From contig JAUCBN010000017.1 of NCBI GenBank assembly GCA_035048815.1, positions 15,806,936 to 15,870,935 of the forward strand: a stretch of DNA of 64,000 nt, in the 5' to 3' direction. Within the stretch, counting starts at the first letter, position 1. Every line of letters begins with the position of its first letter. The stretch comes from Abelmoschus esculentus. Taxonomy: Eukaryota > Streptophyta > Magnoliopsida > Malvales > Malvaceae. Below are positions 36,056 to 45,876 of the stretch, piece after piece. A model generated the notes under the pieces. It was not told the origin of the DNA, made no database searches, and saw nothing but the letters and a program-made list of their open reading frames with translations. The translations under genes and the position numbers were made by a program.

Positions 36056-36377
36056 GCTTGAGTTTGTCCTTGAATAAGGTACACCAGCTATAGGTTCAAA
36101 TATGTTCACATCAGGACACATCTCGAGATATTTACGCAGGGGTTCGAGTGTTTTTCATGTTTAATTACTGAGTTTTCCCGGTTTTATTAAACTGAAAGTC
36201 TTAAAGATCAGACTCTGGCTGTCAAAACGTGTGTCGATAACCTAGTATCGATGTTATCGATGTGTCTGGGTTGCGATGTTTCAAGTTGTTACCCTTTTTT
36301 TTCAAGAGCTTCACAAGTTATTATTCCATATGCTTCGTTATAACTACATACAATCAGTAATTGAATAACCAAAACTC
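36056..36377. other. Convergent intergenic spacer (TMEM214-like / P450)
   Basis: A 322-bp gap between the two stop codons of convergent genes. It has transcribed-like composition and must contain both 3' UTRs. No other feature was seen. Confidence 0.5.
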
Positions 36378-37890
36378 TTAAGTACCATAAAATGTTCTGT
36401 TCACAATGGGGCGAGCTTTGCACAAAGCCTTCAACGGGTGAGCTCTAGGCATGGTGCCTCCTGTTCCTTCAACCATATCGATTTCCTTGCCGTCGATCCG
36501 TTCCCACTCGAAGCATTGAATCAATGATCCCAGTGTTAATCCCACCACTCGTTGAGCCAGCCCTTCTCCTGGACATGCCCTCCTTCCTAACCCAAACGAC
36601 ATTAGTTTGTGAGATTGAGAATCACCATTTCCCCCTAATCCATCAACTTTCTCAAACCTCTCTGGCTTGAAACTTGTTGGATCCTCCCATGATCTCGGAT
36701 CCCTATGAATGGACCATGCGTTCACCAACACGATCGCTCCGCTCGGCACGTTGTATCCGCCTATGGTGCAATCACCGGATGGCATGTGTGGGATCAGAAG
36801 AGGGGCTGCAGGGTGTAATCTAAGTGTCTCAAGTACAATACTTTGAAGGTATTTTAACTTTGGAACATCTGATTCCTCCATCAGATTCTCTTCCCCTATT
36901 TTACTGTCTATTTCAGCTTCAGCACCTGCATACATTCAGCATAGAAAATCCTACATTAACATGGTTTTCGATTATCGGAACGACGGAGCTTGAAGAAAGA
37001 AGATTTCAACTAACCAATACGAGCCCTTTGATGATTTCATCGGTATAGTAACGAGGATCGGATTGTTGCAGGTTAAGAAGGTGATCGATCATACTAGCAG
37101 TGTTGTTATTTTCCGTCTTATATCGGTGTTGGTCGATCAACTTCTGCATCAATCGGTCCAACTTTTCCCCAACCTTTCTCACCTTCTTTTCATACCCTCC
37201 AAACCTGTTCAACAGAGGCAGGAAATCTGCAAGATTCCCTGATCCGCTATAGCTAAACGCCTCTGCTACCAGCTCCCTTAATTCCCTGACTTCATCTTCG
37301 TCCGTCACTTCATCTCCATAGTACCTCTTCCCCGCGACCATCCTCATCACGTTATTTAACGTCAAGCCACTCAGCATGGACTTCAACTCCACCCTTGCAA
37401 ACCCTTGTCGTGAATCGCGTGACAATTTCACCAACAACCGTCGGACCTCGTCCTTTCTAACACTCTCAAAGGCATTGAGGCGACTCAAAGAGAAGATCTC
37501 AATGGCTCCGATACGACGTAAGTTGCGCCAATGATCACCATAAGACGCGGTAGTAATAGTGGTATAGTTGTATCCCAAGTACTTCCCCGCAATCAGCTTG
37601 GGACGATTAGCTAAAACTAAATCGTTGTCAGTGAAGCATTCTTGTGCTATGGTTGCAGATGATACCACCACCAGCAGGCGGGAGCCAAGCCTAAGGGAGA
37701 AGATTGGACCGTATGTTTGAGAGAGATGGTGGTAGTAGCGGTGTACAGGAGGTTTAACAAGGTGTAGGTGGCCGAGTATGGGGAGTGCAGGCGGTGATGG
37801 AGGTAGATTTTTGGATCGAAACCAGTAGTGTAAACAAATGAGAAGGAAGATGAATGCCAGCAAGGAGTAGACAATACTTGTTTCTTCCAT
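36378..37890 (-). pseudogene. CYP81-type cytochrome P450 lacking the I-helix segment
   Basis: The family are ER-anchored heme-thiolate monooxygenases of secondary metabolism. Exon 1 (37890 to 37015) encodes an N-terminal membrane anchor, the hinge PPSPPALPILGHLHL, and runs to DEIIKGLVL. Exon 2 (36925 to 36378) starts around AEAEIDSKIGEEN and has ETLR (ExxR), PERF and the heme loop FGLGRRACPG. The expected ~30 residues between them, which include the I-helix A/G-G-x-D-T-[ST] motif for oxygen activation, are absent. The intervening 89 bases (36926-37014) are intron-like and do not encode them. With the only good GT-AG pair, exon 2 is read out of frame and stops after five codons. The coding total is ~473 residues against ~500 for the family. 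I infer a small deletion and loss of function. A misassembly is the main alternative. Confidence 0.85.
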
Positions 37891-38689
37891 TTGATCTTTG
37901 ATTCATTTCAAGTGTATAGGAATAATGTGTTGGTTTATAGATAGAGAGGTGCCTCCGGTTGACTTCTATGGGTGGAACCATTCAAAACAGTGGTGACGCA
38001 TGGTTATTTGAATTTTATTAATGAGCAAACTACACGAAATACTATTATTGACCGTTAAATTATAACGAATTATTAAACATAAATTAGTATTATTTTTTAT
38101 TACTTTTCTGGTTTTTAAGACTTTGGTCTGACTAATCCGGATCGATCCGGGTCACACACCTAGTTTTGGTAGGTGTGTCTCCCAATAGAGATTTTCTATG
38201 TACACAACATCTCAAACCTGAGACTTAACTTAAGCAGAATCAAGATGCTTACCACTTGGACCAACCTCTATCAGTAACTAGTATTATTTTATTATAGCCT
38301 AATAATCTAATATAGGCTAAAACGATAAAACATACTCTAAACAACTAAACCAACTTAAAAACTTGACTTAACTTTAACAAAAATAAACTTAATTTCTTTT
38401 ATTTTATAATATAATTTTATAATATTTAAATATATCAACTTTATATATAAATATATTTATTTATAATTTATATTATAAAACTAAAATATTATTAATAATA
38501 TATACAATTAAACTTTAAATTATAAAACCTAAATCGTACATATAATTAACTAAACTACAAACCATGCCTGTGAATTACTACTAGACGTCATTGCATACGT
38601 TAAGCGCATTTTAAATTATGATAATTTAATTTGGTTGAGATGTTTATCGTTATAATATTTAATAATATATAGATTTAAACTTGTATTAT
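37891..38689. other. 5' flank of the P450 and AT-rich spacer
   Basis: Upstream of the minus-strand P450. 'ttatagata' near 37936 could be its TATA box. A moderately GC region at 38115-38280 ('gatccgggtcacacaccta', 'cttaccacttggaccaacc') looks like a dispersed repeat fragment. The rest is AT-rich and empty. Confidence 0.4.
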
Positions 38690-38828
38690 TATAATACCGG
38701 GAGAGTCTAAAAAAACTCACCCAGAAAAACCCTAAAAGAAGCCCTCCTTCCCAACCGTCCGATTAAAAAGTCTTTAGGGGTAACCGATTCCAATAAGTTT
38801 TACGGATTCTTAAATTCATTCTTATTTA

Positions 38829-38871
38829 TTCAAATAAAAAATATTTGAATAAAAATATTTAAATAAAAAAT
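38829..38871. repeat. Left fragment of the AT minisatellite
   Basis: Short run of 'aataaaaatatttgaataaa'-type sequence identical in kind to the array at 39769-40979. It sits on the other side of the long-TIR element, so the element appears to have inserted inside one AT minisatellite. Confidence 0.6.
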
Positions 38872-39768
38872 AGGTATAAAGATAATTTTCACCCTTAACA
38901 TTTATAATTTTTGTTATTTTAGCCCTTATTCTTTTTTGGGATAAATTTAGCCCTTGATCTATGTCTTTTTAACAAATAATTCATTTTTTAACTATCATGA
39001 TAATTGAACCGTTAAAAATTTAATAATGGTAATATATCATATATGTGATGATATATTTTAAATGACATAGAATCTAACTTATTAAATATATAGATATATA
39101 TAGAATATAATTTTATTCTAATATAAAATATAAAATAATTAAAATTTAAATAAAATATTAAAAATTAATTAAATCCAAAATAAAAATTTACTAAATATTC
39201 TCAACCCTAACTAAACTAAAATATCTTTATAAAACCCTAAAACATTGATTTAGATTAAAACTAAAATACCTAAATTTTAAACTAAAATAATAAAAATCCA
39301 ATCGATTATTATCAAAATCATTTATATTTTATTCACCGGTAACAAACTATACAAAACTCTTTCTTTTCAGATTATGTTCATACCTTTTCAAATAAATTTT
39401 GATTTTACTATAGTTAAGGTTGAGAATATTTAGTAACCTTTTGTTTTAGATTTAATTAATTTTTAATGAATAAAAAAATAAATTTTAATACTTTATTTGA
39501 ATTTCGATTGTATTAGATTGAAATAAAACTATATTCCACGTGTATGTATTTGACATACTAGATGTTAAGTCATTTAAAATATATTATTACATATATATAT
39601 GACATGTCATCATTATTAAATTTTTAACGGTTCAGTTATTATGTTAGTTAAAAAATGAGTTATTTGTTAAAAAGACATAGGTCAAGGGCTAAATTTATCC
39701 CAAAAAAAGAATGAGGACCAAAATGACAAAAATTATAAACGTTAAGGGTGAAAATTATCTTTATGCCT
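38872..39768. mobile_element. Long-TIR foldback/MULE-like element (~0.9 kb) inside the AT minisatellite
   Basis: Terminal inverted repeats of roughly 340 bp per side. The left arm begins 'aggtataaagataattttc' and the right arm, reverse-complemented, begins 'aggcataaagataattttc'. The match continues through blocks such as 'ttgggataaatttagccctt', 'tatgtctttttaacaaata' and 'ctaaatattctcaacc'. Flanks share 'aaaaaat' (38865-38871 and 39769-39775), a 7-bp candidate target duplication, but it is low complexity. No coding capacity. Arm divergence suggests an older insertion than the palindrome at 41117. Confidence 0.75.
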
Positions 39769-40979
39769 AAAAAATGTACGAATAAAAATATTCATATAAT
39801 AAATATTCGAATAAAATATATTGGAATAAAAAATATACGAATAAAAATATTCGATAAAAATATTTGAATAAAATATATTGGAATAAAAAATATACGAATA
39901 AAAATATTCTATAATAAATATTCAAATAAAAATATTGATATAATAAATATTCGAATAAAATATATACAAATAAAAATATCCGTATAATAAAAATTCGAAT
40001 AAAAATATCCATATAATAAAAATTAGAATAAAAATATTCGAATAAAATATATACAAATAAAAATATCCGTATAATAAAAATTCGAATAAAAATATCCATA
40101 TAATAAAAATTAGAATAAAAATATTCGAATAAAAAATATACAAATAAAAATATTCATATAATAAATATTAGAATAAAAATATTCTAATAAATAATATAAG
40201 AATAAAAATATTCATATAATAAATATTCGAATAAAAATATTCATATAATAAATATTCAAATAAAATATATACGAATAAAAATATTTGTATAATAAATATT
40301 CGAATAAAAATATTCATATAATAAATATTTAAATAAAATATATATGAATAAAAATGTTCGTATGATAAAAATTTGAATAAAAATATTCATATAATAAATA
40401 TTCAAATAAAATATATACGAATAAAAATATTCGTATAGTAAAAATTCGAATAAAATATTCATATAATAAATATTCGAATAAAAATATTTGAATAAAAAAT
40501 ATACAAATAAAAATATCTGTATAATAAATATTAAAATAAAAATATTTATGTAATAAATATTCGAATAAAAATATTCGTATAATAAATATTGAAATAAAAA
40601 TATTCATATAATAAATATTCAAATAAAAATATTTGAATAAAATATATACTAATAAAAATATTCATATAATAAAAATTTGAATAAAAATATTCATATATTA
40701 AATATTCAAATAAAAATATTCGAATAAAAAATATACAAATAAAATTATTCGTATAATAAATATTCAAATAAAAATATTCATATAATAAATATTCGAATAA
40801 AAAATACATTTACAAAAATATTCGTATAATAAATATTTGAATAAAAGTATTCATATAATAAATATTTGAATAAAAATATTCGAATAAAAAATATACGAAT
40901 AAAATATTCATATAATAAATATTCGTATAAAAATATTTATATAATAAATATTCAAATAAAAATTATATGAATAAAAATA
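39769..40979. repeat. AT-rich minisatellite array (~29-31 bp unit)
   Basis: About 1.2 kb of imperfect tandem copies built on 'aataaaaatattc', 'atataataaatattcg' and shorter variants, so the basic unit is ~29-31 bp with higher-order variation. Minus-strand ORFs of 68-110 residues made almost only of Ile, Phe, Tyr, Asn and Leu are by-products of the repeat and are not genes. Confidence 0.9.
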
Positions 40980-41116
40980 TTGTACACAAATCCTTACAAA
41001 GTATACACAATGGCTTACGAAAACCGTAAGGAAAAAGGTATGTACACAAATTCTTAGAACTTCTCACCCATGAGCTAAAGAAATCCATCCAAGGGTAAGG
41101 ATTTGTGTACATACAC
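40980..41116 (-). repeat. Inverted unit of the 189-bp array, left of the palindromic element
   Basis: Reads as the reverse complement of the array unit found at 43226-44930 (for example 'catgagctaaag' here against 'ctttagctcatgg' there). It abuts the palindromic element and shows that the element landed inside the array family. Confidence 0.8.
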
Positions 41117-43173
41117 TGTCGCGACCTCTTTAAGAAAACACGATTTTTTTAGGGTAAAAAAGTGTGCGATGATTGATTTTCAAAAACATGAATTTTATTA
41201 ATCTCGAAAAATCTAAATTTTAGGAAAAACATATTTAATTTTGAAAAAGGTTGACTGGAGTCGCCACCGGCCACTTAGGTAGGCCAGACACCATAAAAAA
41301 TAAACCAGAGATTCGTTTTAAAAACATTGGGTTCGGGAGTCGGTTACGTGTAAGGACGACCCTTACAAACGCCCAAAAATTGGTACCTTGAAAAACATTA
41401 CGTGGCATTTGACATTTTGGAGAAAGATATTAATTTAATTTCTCATTGTTATGTGAACATTATTTGAATTTTGGATATCCTTTTGATTTAGAAGTTACCC
41501 CACTTTTAAACTTGAGTTGATCGAGACGTCCTCTATATAGGAAACCTCACCCAAATTTAAAAGAATGTAACTTCCGCCTCAAAAGGCTAAAGTAAAATGC
41601 ATGATTATTTTTTATCTTGTTCATTTTAAGTTCTAGTCCTAAAATAGGCTCCATTACTTAAGTTTAAAACCTAAGTTACTAGTGTTACTAGTTTTTTACC
41701 TATCCATTTTTAATTCTAAACCTAAGTTTTTATCAAAATTTTAGGTTTTTAATAACACATGAATTCGATGCCAAGGTACACTCTCTAGGTCAACATCTTA
41801 GTGCGTCAAAACACCAACCTCTTTAGTGTATCCGAGACATAAGATTCATATGTTATATTACTAGATTTTCTCCCTAATTAAATTAATTAATTTAAGTGAC
41901 TAGACCTAGAAAAGACACTAAATTAATTAACCTAAGTTTATTAGGTGACCTTCCTAAAATATGCCATGCAAAACAAAAAAATAAAGTGTGCAAGATAAAG
42001 GAACTTCATCACTTTTATTATAATCATGGTACATCATATTACATCAAAAAAATTCTCTTTCACATGAGTACAAAGGGACTTGAATGAAAAAGATTACAAA
42101 GGATCCGAGAACAAACCTTGAACAAAGGATAAGACTTAAATTAAGTGAACAAAGGATAAACCTTGTTCAAGGTTTGTTCTCGGATCCTTTGTAATCTTTT
42201 TCATTCAAGTCCCTTTGTACTCATGTGAAAGAGAATTTTTTTGATGTAATATGATGTACCATGATTATAATAAAAGTGATGAAGTTCCTTTATCTTGCAC
42301 ACTTTATTTTTTTGTTTTGCATGGCATATTTTAGGAAGGTCGCCTAATAAACTTAGGTTAATTAATTTAGTGCCTTTTCTAGGTCTAGTCACTTAAATTA
42401 ATTAATTTAATTAGGGAGAAAATCTAGTAATATAACATGTGAATCTTATGTCTCGGATACACTAAAGAGGTTGGTGTTTTGACGCACTAAGATGCTGACC
42501 TAGAGAGTGTACCTTGGCATCGAATTCATGTGTTATTAAAAACCTAGAATTTTGATAAAAACTTAGGTTTAGAATTAAAAATGGATGGGTAAAAAACTAG
42601 TAACACTAGTAACTTAGGTTTTAAACTTAAGTAATGGAGCCTATTTTAGGACTAGAACTTAAAATGAACAAGATAAAAAATAATCATGCATTTTACTTTA
42701 GCCTTTTGAGGCGGAAGTTACATTCTTTTAAATTTGGGTGAGGTTTCCTATATAGAGGACGTCTCGATCAACTCAAGTTTAAAAGTGGTGTAACTTCTAA
42801 ATCAAAAGGATATCCAAAATTCAAATAATGTTCACTTAACAATGAGAAATTAAATTAACATCTTTCTCCAAAATGTCAAATGCCACGTAATGTTTTTCAA
42901 GGTACCAATTTTTGGGCGTTTGTAAGGGTCGTCCTTACACGTAACCGACTCCCGAACCCAATGTTTTTAAAACGAATCTCTAGTTTATTTTTTTATGGTG
43001 TCTGGCCTACCTAAGTGGCCGGTGGCGACTCCAAGTCAACCTTTTTCAAAATTAAATATGTTTTTCCTAAAATTTGGATTTTTCGAGATTAATAAAATTC
43101 ATGTTTTTGAAAATCAATCATCACACACTTTTTTACCCTAAAAAATCATATTTTTTTTAAAGAGGTCGCGACA
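41117..43173. mobile_element. Palindromic element: two head-to-head copies of an LTR 3' end, 5-bp TSD
   Basis: Left arm 41117-42125 and right arm 42163-43173 are near-perfect inverted repeats of ~1.01 kb around a ~37-bp spacer. The arms translate to the same 63-residue peptide at 41896-42087 (+) and 42201-42392 (-), differing at one position. The element starts TGTCGCGACC and ends GGTCGCGACA, and is flanked by a perfect 5-bp duplication TACAC (41112-41116 and 43174-43178). Each arm matches the 3' ~1 kb of the solo LTR at 5819-8855, in order and up to the exact terminal CA. Both outer ends are therefore the same LTR terminus. The target duplication says the palindrome integrated as a unit, or that later events preserved both flanks. 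No coding capacity. Confidence 0.9.
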
Positions 43174-44935
43174 TACACAATTTACTACGAGAATACATAA
43201 AATGATACAAGAAATGTAAGAATTTATGTGTGTACACAAATCCTACAAAATATACACAAATGCTTACGAAAACTTAAGGAAAAATGTATGTACACAAATC
43301 CTTACCCTTGGATGGCCTTTTTTAGCTCATGGTTTCGAAGTCGTAAGGATTTGTGTATATACCTTATTTCTTACGTTTTTCGTAAGTCATTGTGTATACT
43401 TTATAAGGAATTGTGTACATACACAAATCCTTACTATTTTTGTTGCATATTATGTATAGTCGTAGCCAATTGTGTATGTTCACAAATCCTTACCCCTTGC
43501 ATGACCTCCTTTAGCTCATGGTTTCGAAGTCGTAAGGATTTATATACATACCTTATTCCTTACGTTTTCCTTAAGCCGTTGTATATACTTTGTAAGGAAT
43601 TGTGTATATACACAAATCCTTACTATTTTTGTTGCATATTATGTATACTCGTAGCCAATTGTGTATGTACACAAATCCTTACCCCTTGCATGACCTCCTT
43701 TAGCTCATGGTTTCGAAGTCGTAAGGATTTATATACATACCTTATTCCTTACGTTTTCCTTAAGCCGTTGTATATACTTTGTAAGGAATTGTGTATATAC
43801 ACAAATCCTTACTATTTTTGTTGCATATTATGTATACTCGTAGCCAATTGTGTATGTACACAAATCCTTACCCCTTGGATGACCTCCTTTAGCTCATGGT
43901 TTCGAAGTCGTAAGGATTTGTGTACATACTTTTTTTCTTACGTTTTTCGTAAGTCATTATGTATACTTTGTAAGGAATTGTGTACATACACAAAACCTTA
44001 CCATTTTTGTTGCATATTATGTATTATCGTAGCCAATTGTGTATGTACACAAATTCTTACCCTTAGATAGCCTCCTTTAGCTCATGGTTTCGAAGTCGTA
44101 AGGATTTGTGTACATACTTTTTTCTTACGAATTTCGTAAGCCAATGTGTATACTTTGTAAGAAATTGTGTACATACACAAATCTTTACCATTTTTGTTTC
44201 ATATTATGTATTATCGTAGCCAATTGTGTATGTACACAAATCCTTACCCTTAGATAGCCTCCTTTAGCTCATGGTTTCGAAGTCGTAAGGATTTGTGTAC
44301 ATACCTGTTTCCTTACGATTTTAGTAAGCCATTGTGTATACTTTGTAAGGAATTGTGTACACTTTGTAAGGAATTGTGTACATACACAAATCCTTACAAT
44401 TTTTGTGTCATGTTAGTTATACTCGTAGCCAATTATATATGTACACAAATTTTTACCTTTGGACGACTTCCTTTAACTCATTGTAAGAAGTTGTAAAGAT
44501 TTGTGTTTATACCTTTTTTCTTACGTTTTTCGTAAGCCATTGTGTATACTTTATAAGAAATTGTGTATATACACAAATCCTTACTATTTTTGTGTCATAT
44601 TATGTATACTCGTAGCCAATTGTGTAAGTACACAAATCCTTACCCTTGGATGACCTCCTTTAGATCATTGTTTTGAAGTCGTAAGGATTTGTGTACATAC
44701 TTTTTTTCTTACGTTTTTTGTAAGTATTTGTGTATACTTTGTAGGGATTTGTGTATGTACAAAAATCCTTATAATATTTGTATCAATTTGTGTATAATCG
44801 TAGCCAATTGTGTATGTACATAAGTCCTTACGTTGTAACATTTTATATATATATCGTTTTTCTTACAATATTTGTGTATATACTGTTTTTCTTACAGTTT
44901 TTGTAAGAAATTGTGTACATAGTTCGTAACTATTT
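43174..44935 (+). repeat. Tandem array, 187-189-bp unit, about eight copies
   Basis: The marker 'agctcatggtttcgaagtcg' or close variants recurs at 43324, 43513, 43702, 43891, 44079, 44266, 44475 and 44662. Spacings are 189, 189, 189, 188, 187, 209 and 187. The 209 contains a 22-bp internal duplication near 44340-44385. Each unit contains a near-palindrome joining 'gtaaggatttgtgtacatac' to its inverse, so single-strand hairpins are possible. The first unit beside the palindromic element switches orientation at this near-palindrome. Copies 43513-43891 are almost identical and outer copies more diverged. The ORF at 43228-44070 exists only because 189 is a multiple of three. Confidence 0.93.
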
Positions 44936-45876
44936 ATGTACAAAAGCGCGATCGGGTAAACCGGTTAAGCTTTTTTAGGCTTTTTTTAAGGAGCTTCTCT
45001 TAGAATCACCATACTTATAATACCATAAAAAAAGTGGAGAGGTATTTAGTTCATGTCATTTTGGTGCATAGGGAAAACCCAGTAAATACCAAATTACAGC
45101 AAAACTTTTACCAAAAAGATTAAATTTTGGTGCATAGGGAAAACCAGTGGCCAGAGGAACACAAAGATTTGCATGTTTATCCACACTGGATAAGCATGTT
45201 TTGGTTTCGTTTGGACCACCAAAAGTTGAATGAATTGACCCAAAGAAAGTTGAATGGAAAATAATAATGGCTGCTGCCTGCTGGTGCAACCCAAATCCAT
45301 GACATCTAGCTATGGGCACCCATACTGTGATAATTGTCCGGAAAAGACCACTGCAAATTTGTCTTCGTTTTAAGATCTCACAATAGTTACAATCCTTGGC
45401 TCTTTTGGGGCCACATGCTTTGCTTGTGGCTCTCATTTCACTTACCAATTCCCTTGCTCTCATTTAAAACCACTTTGGGTTTCTCTCTTTCTCTCAAATT
45501 TCAAGCTTTCAAGGTCGGGCAAGTCGGTTTGCTTTCAACAGGTTGGTTTAGTTCAGTTTCCTTCTTGGCAATCTACTTTATTGTTTATGTGCAGCTGATT
45601 GTAATGCATTTTTTCGTACTGTTTTTGTTTTTCATTGTTTGATGACAATAGTTGATGTTGAATGATTAGATAATTGGGGAAATTGTTTCTGATCTATTGA
45701 TTGTTTCAGTCAAGATTGAGCCCTAGTGTTGCTATTCGTTTTCCAGATGATTCAATTTGACTATTTAAAGATAATTCTATGTAACCCTAATTTAGATTTT
45801 TTGTTTGCCTTAGCTTTGAGCTGTTGAAAGGGCGTTTCTGGGTGGGATTTTTTTCGTTGCTGTGTTGATTCTTTCC
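44936..45876 (+). promoter_or_regulatory. Upstream region and 5' UTR of the unknown plastid-protein gene
   Basis: Starts where the tandem array ends. A ~70-bp repeated phrase 'ttttggtgcatagggaaaac' occurs at about 45059 and 45129. From ~45400 a pyrimidine-rich leader ('ctctctttctctcaaatttc' near 45481) suggests transcription starts here. A GT at about 45513 could begin a 5' UTR intron, but I cannot place it securely. No independent gene is supported. Confidence 0.4.

Noticed and set aside
39767..40809. Several overlapping minus-strand ORFs rich in Ile, Phe and Tyr, superficially like membrane proteins
   Set aside because: They are by-products of the AT minisatellite. Composition follows the repeat, all frames behave alike, and there is no promoter or splice structure.
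41896..42392. Paired identical 63-residue ORFs on opposite strands
   Set aside because: They are the same LTR sequence in the two palindrome arms. There is no coding signal in the matching part of the solo LTR (around 7880-8080).
43228..44070. 280-codon ORF with internal repeats, looking like a repetitive protein
   Set aside because: It lies wholly in the 189-bp tandem array. 189 is divisible by three, so one stop-free frame propagates. The Cys/Tyr/Leu-rich translation has no gene context.
45056..45463. 135-codon minus-strand ORF upstream of the unknown plastid-protein gene
   Set aside because: It overlaps the promoter and leader of a well-supported plus-strand gene, contains a repeated phrase from a short duplication, and shows no recognisable domain.
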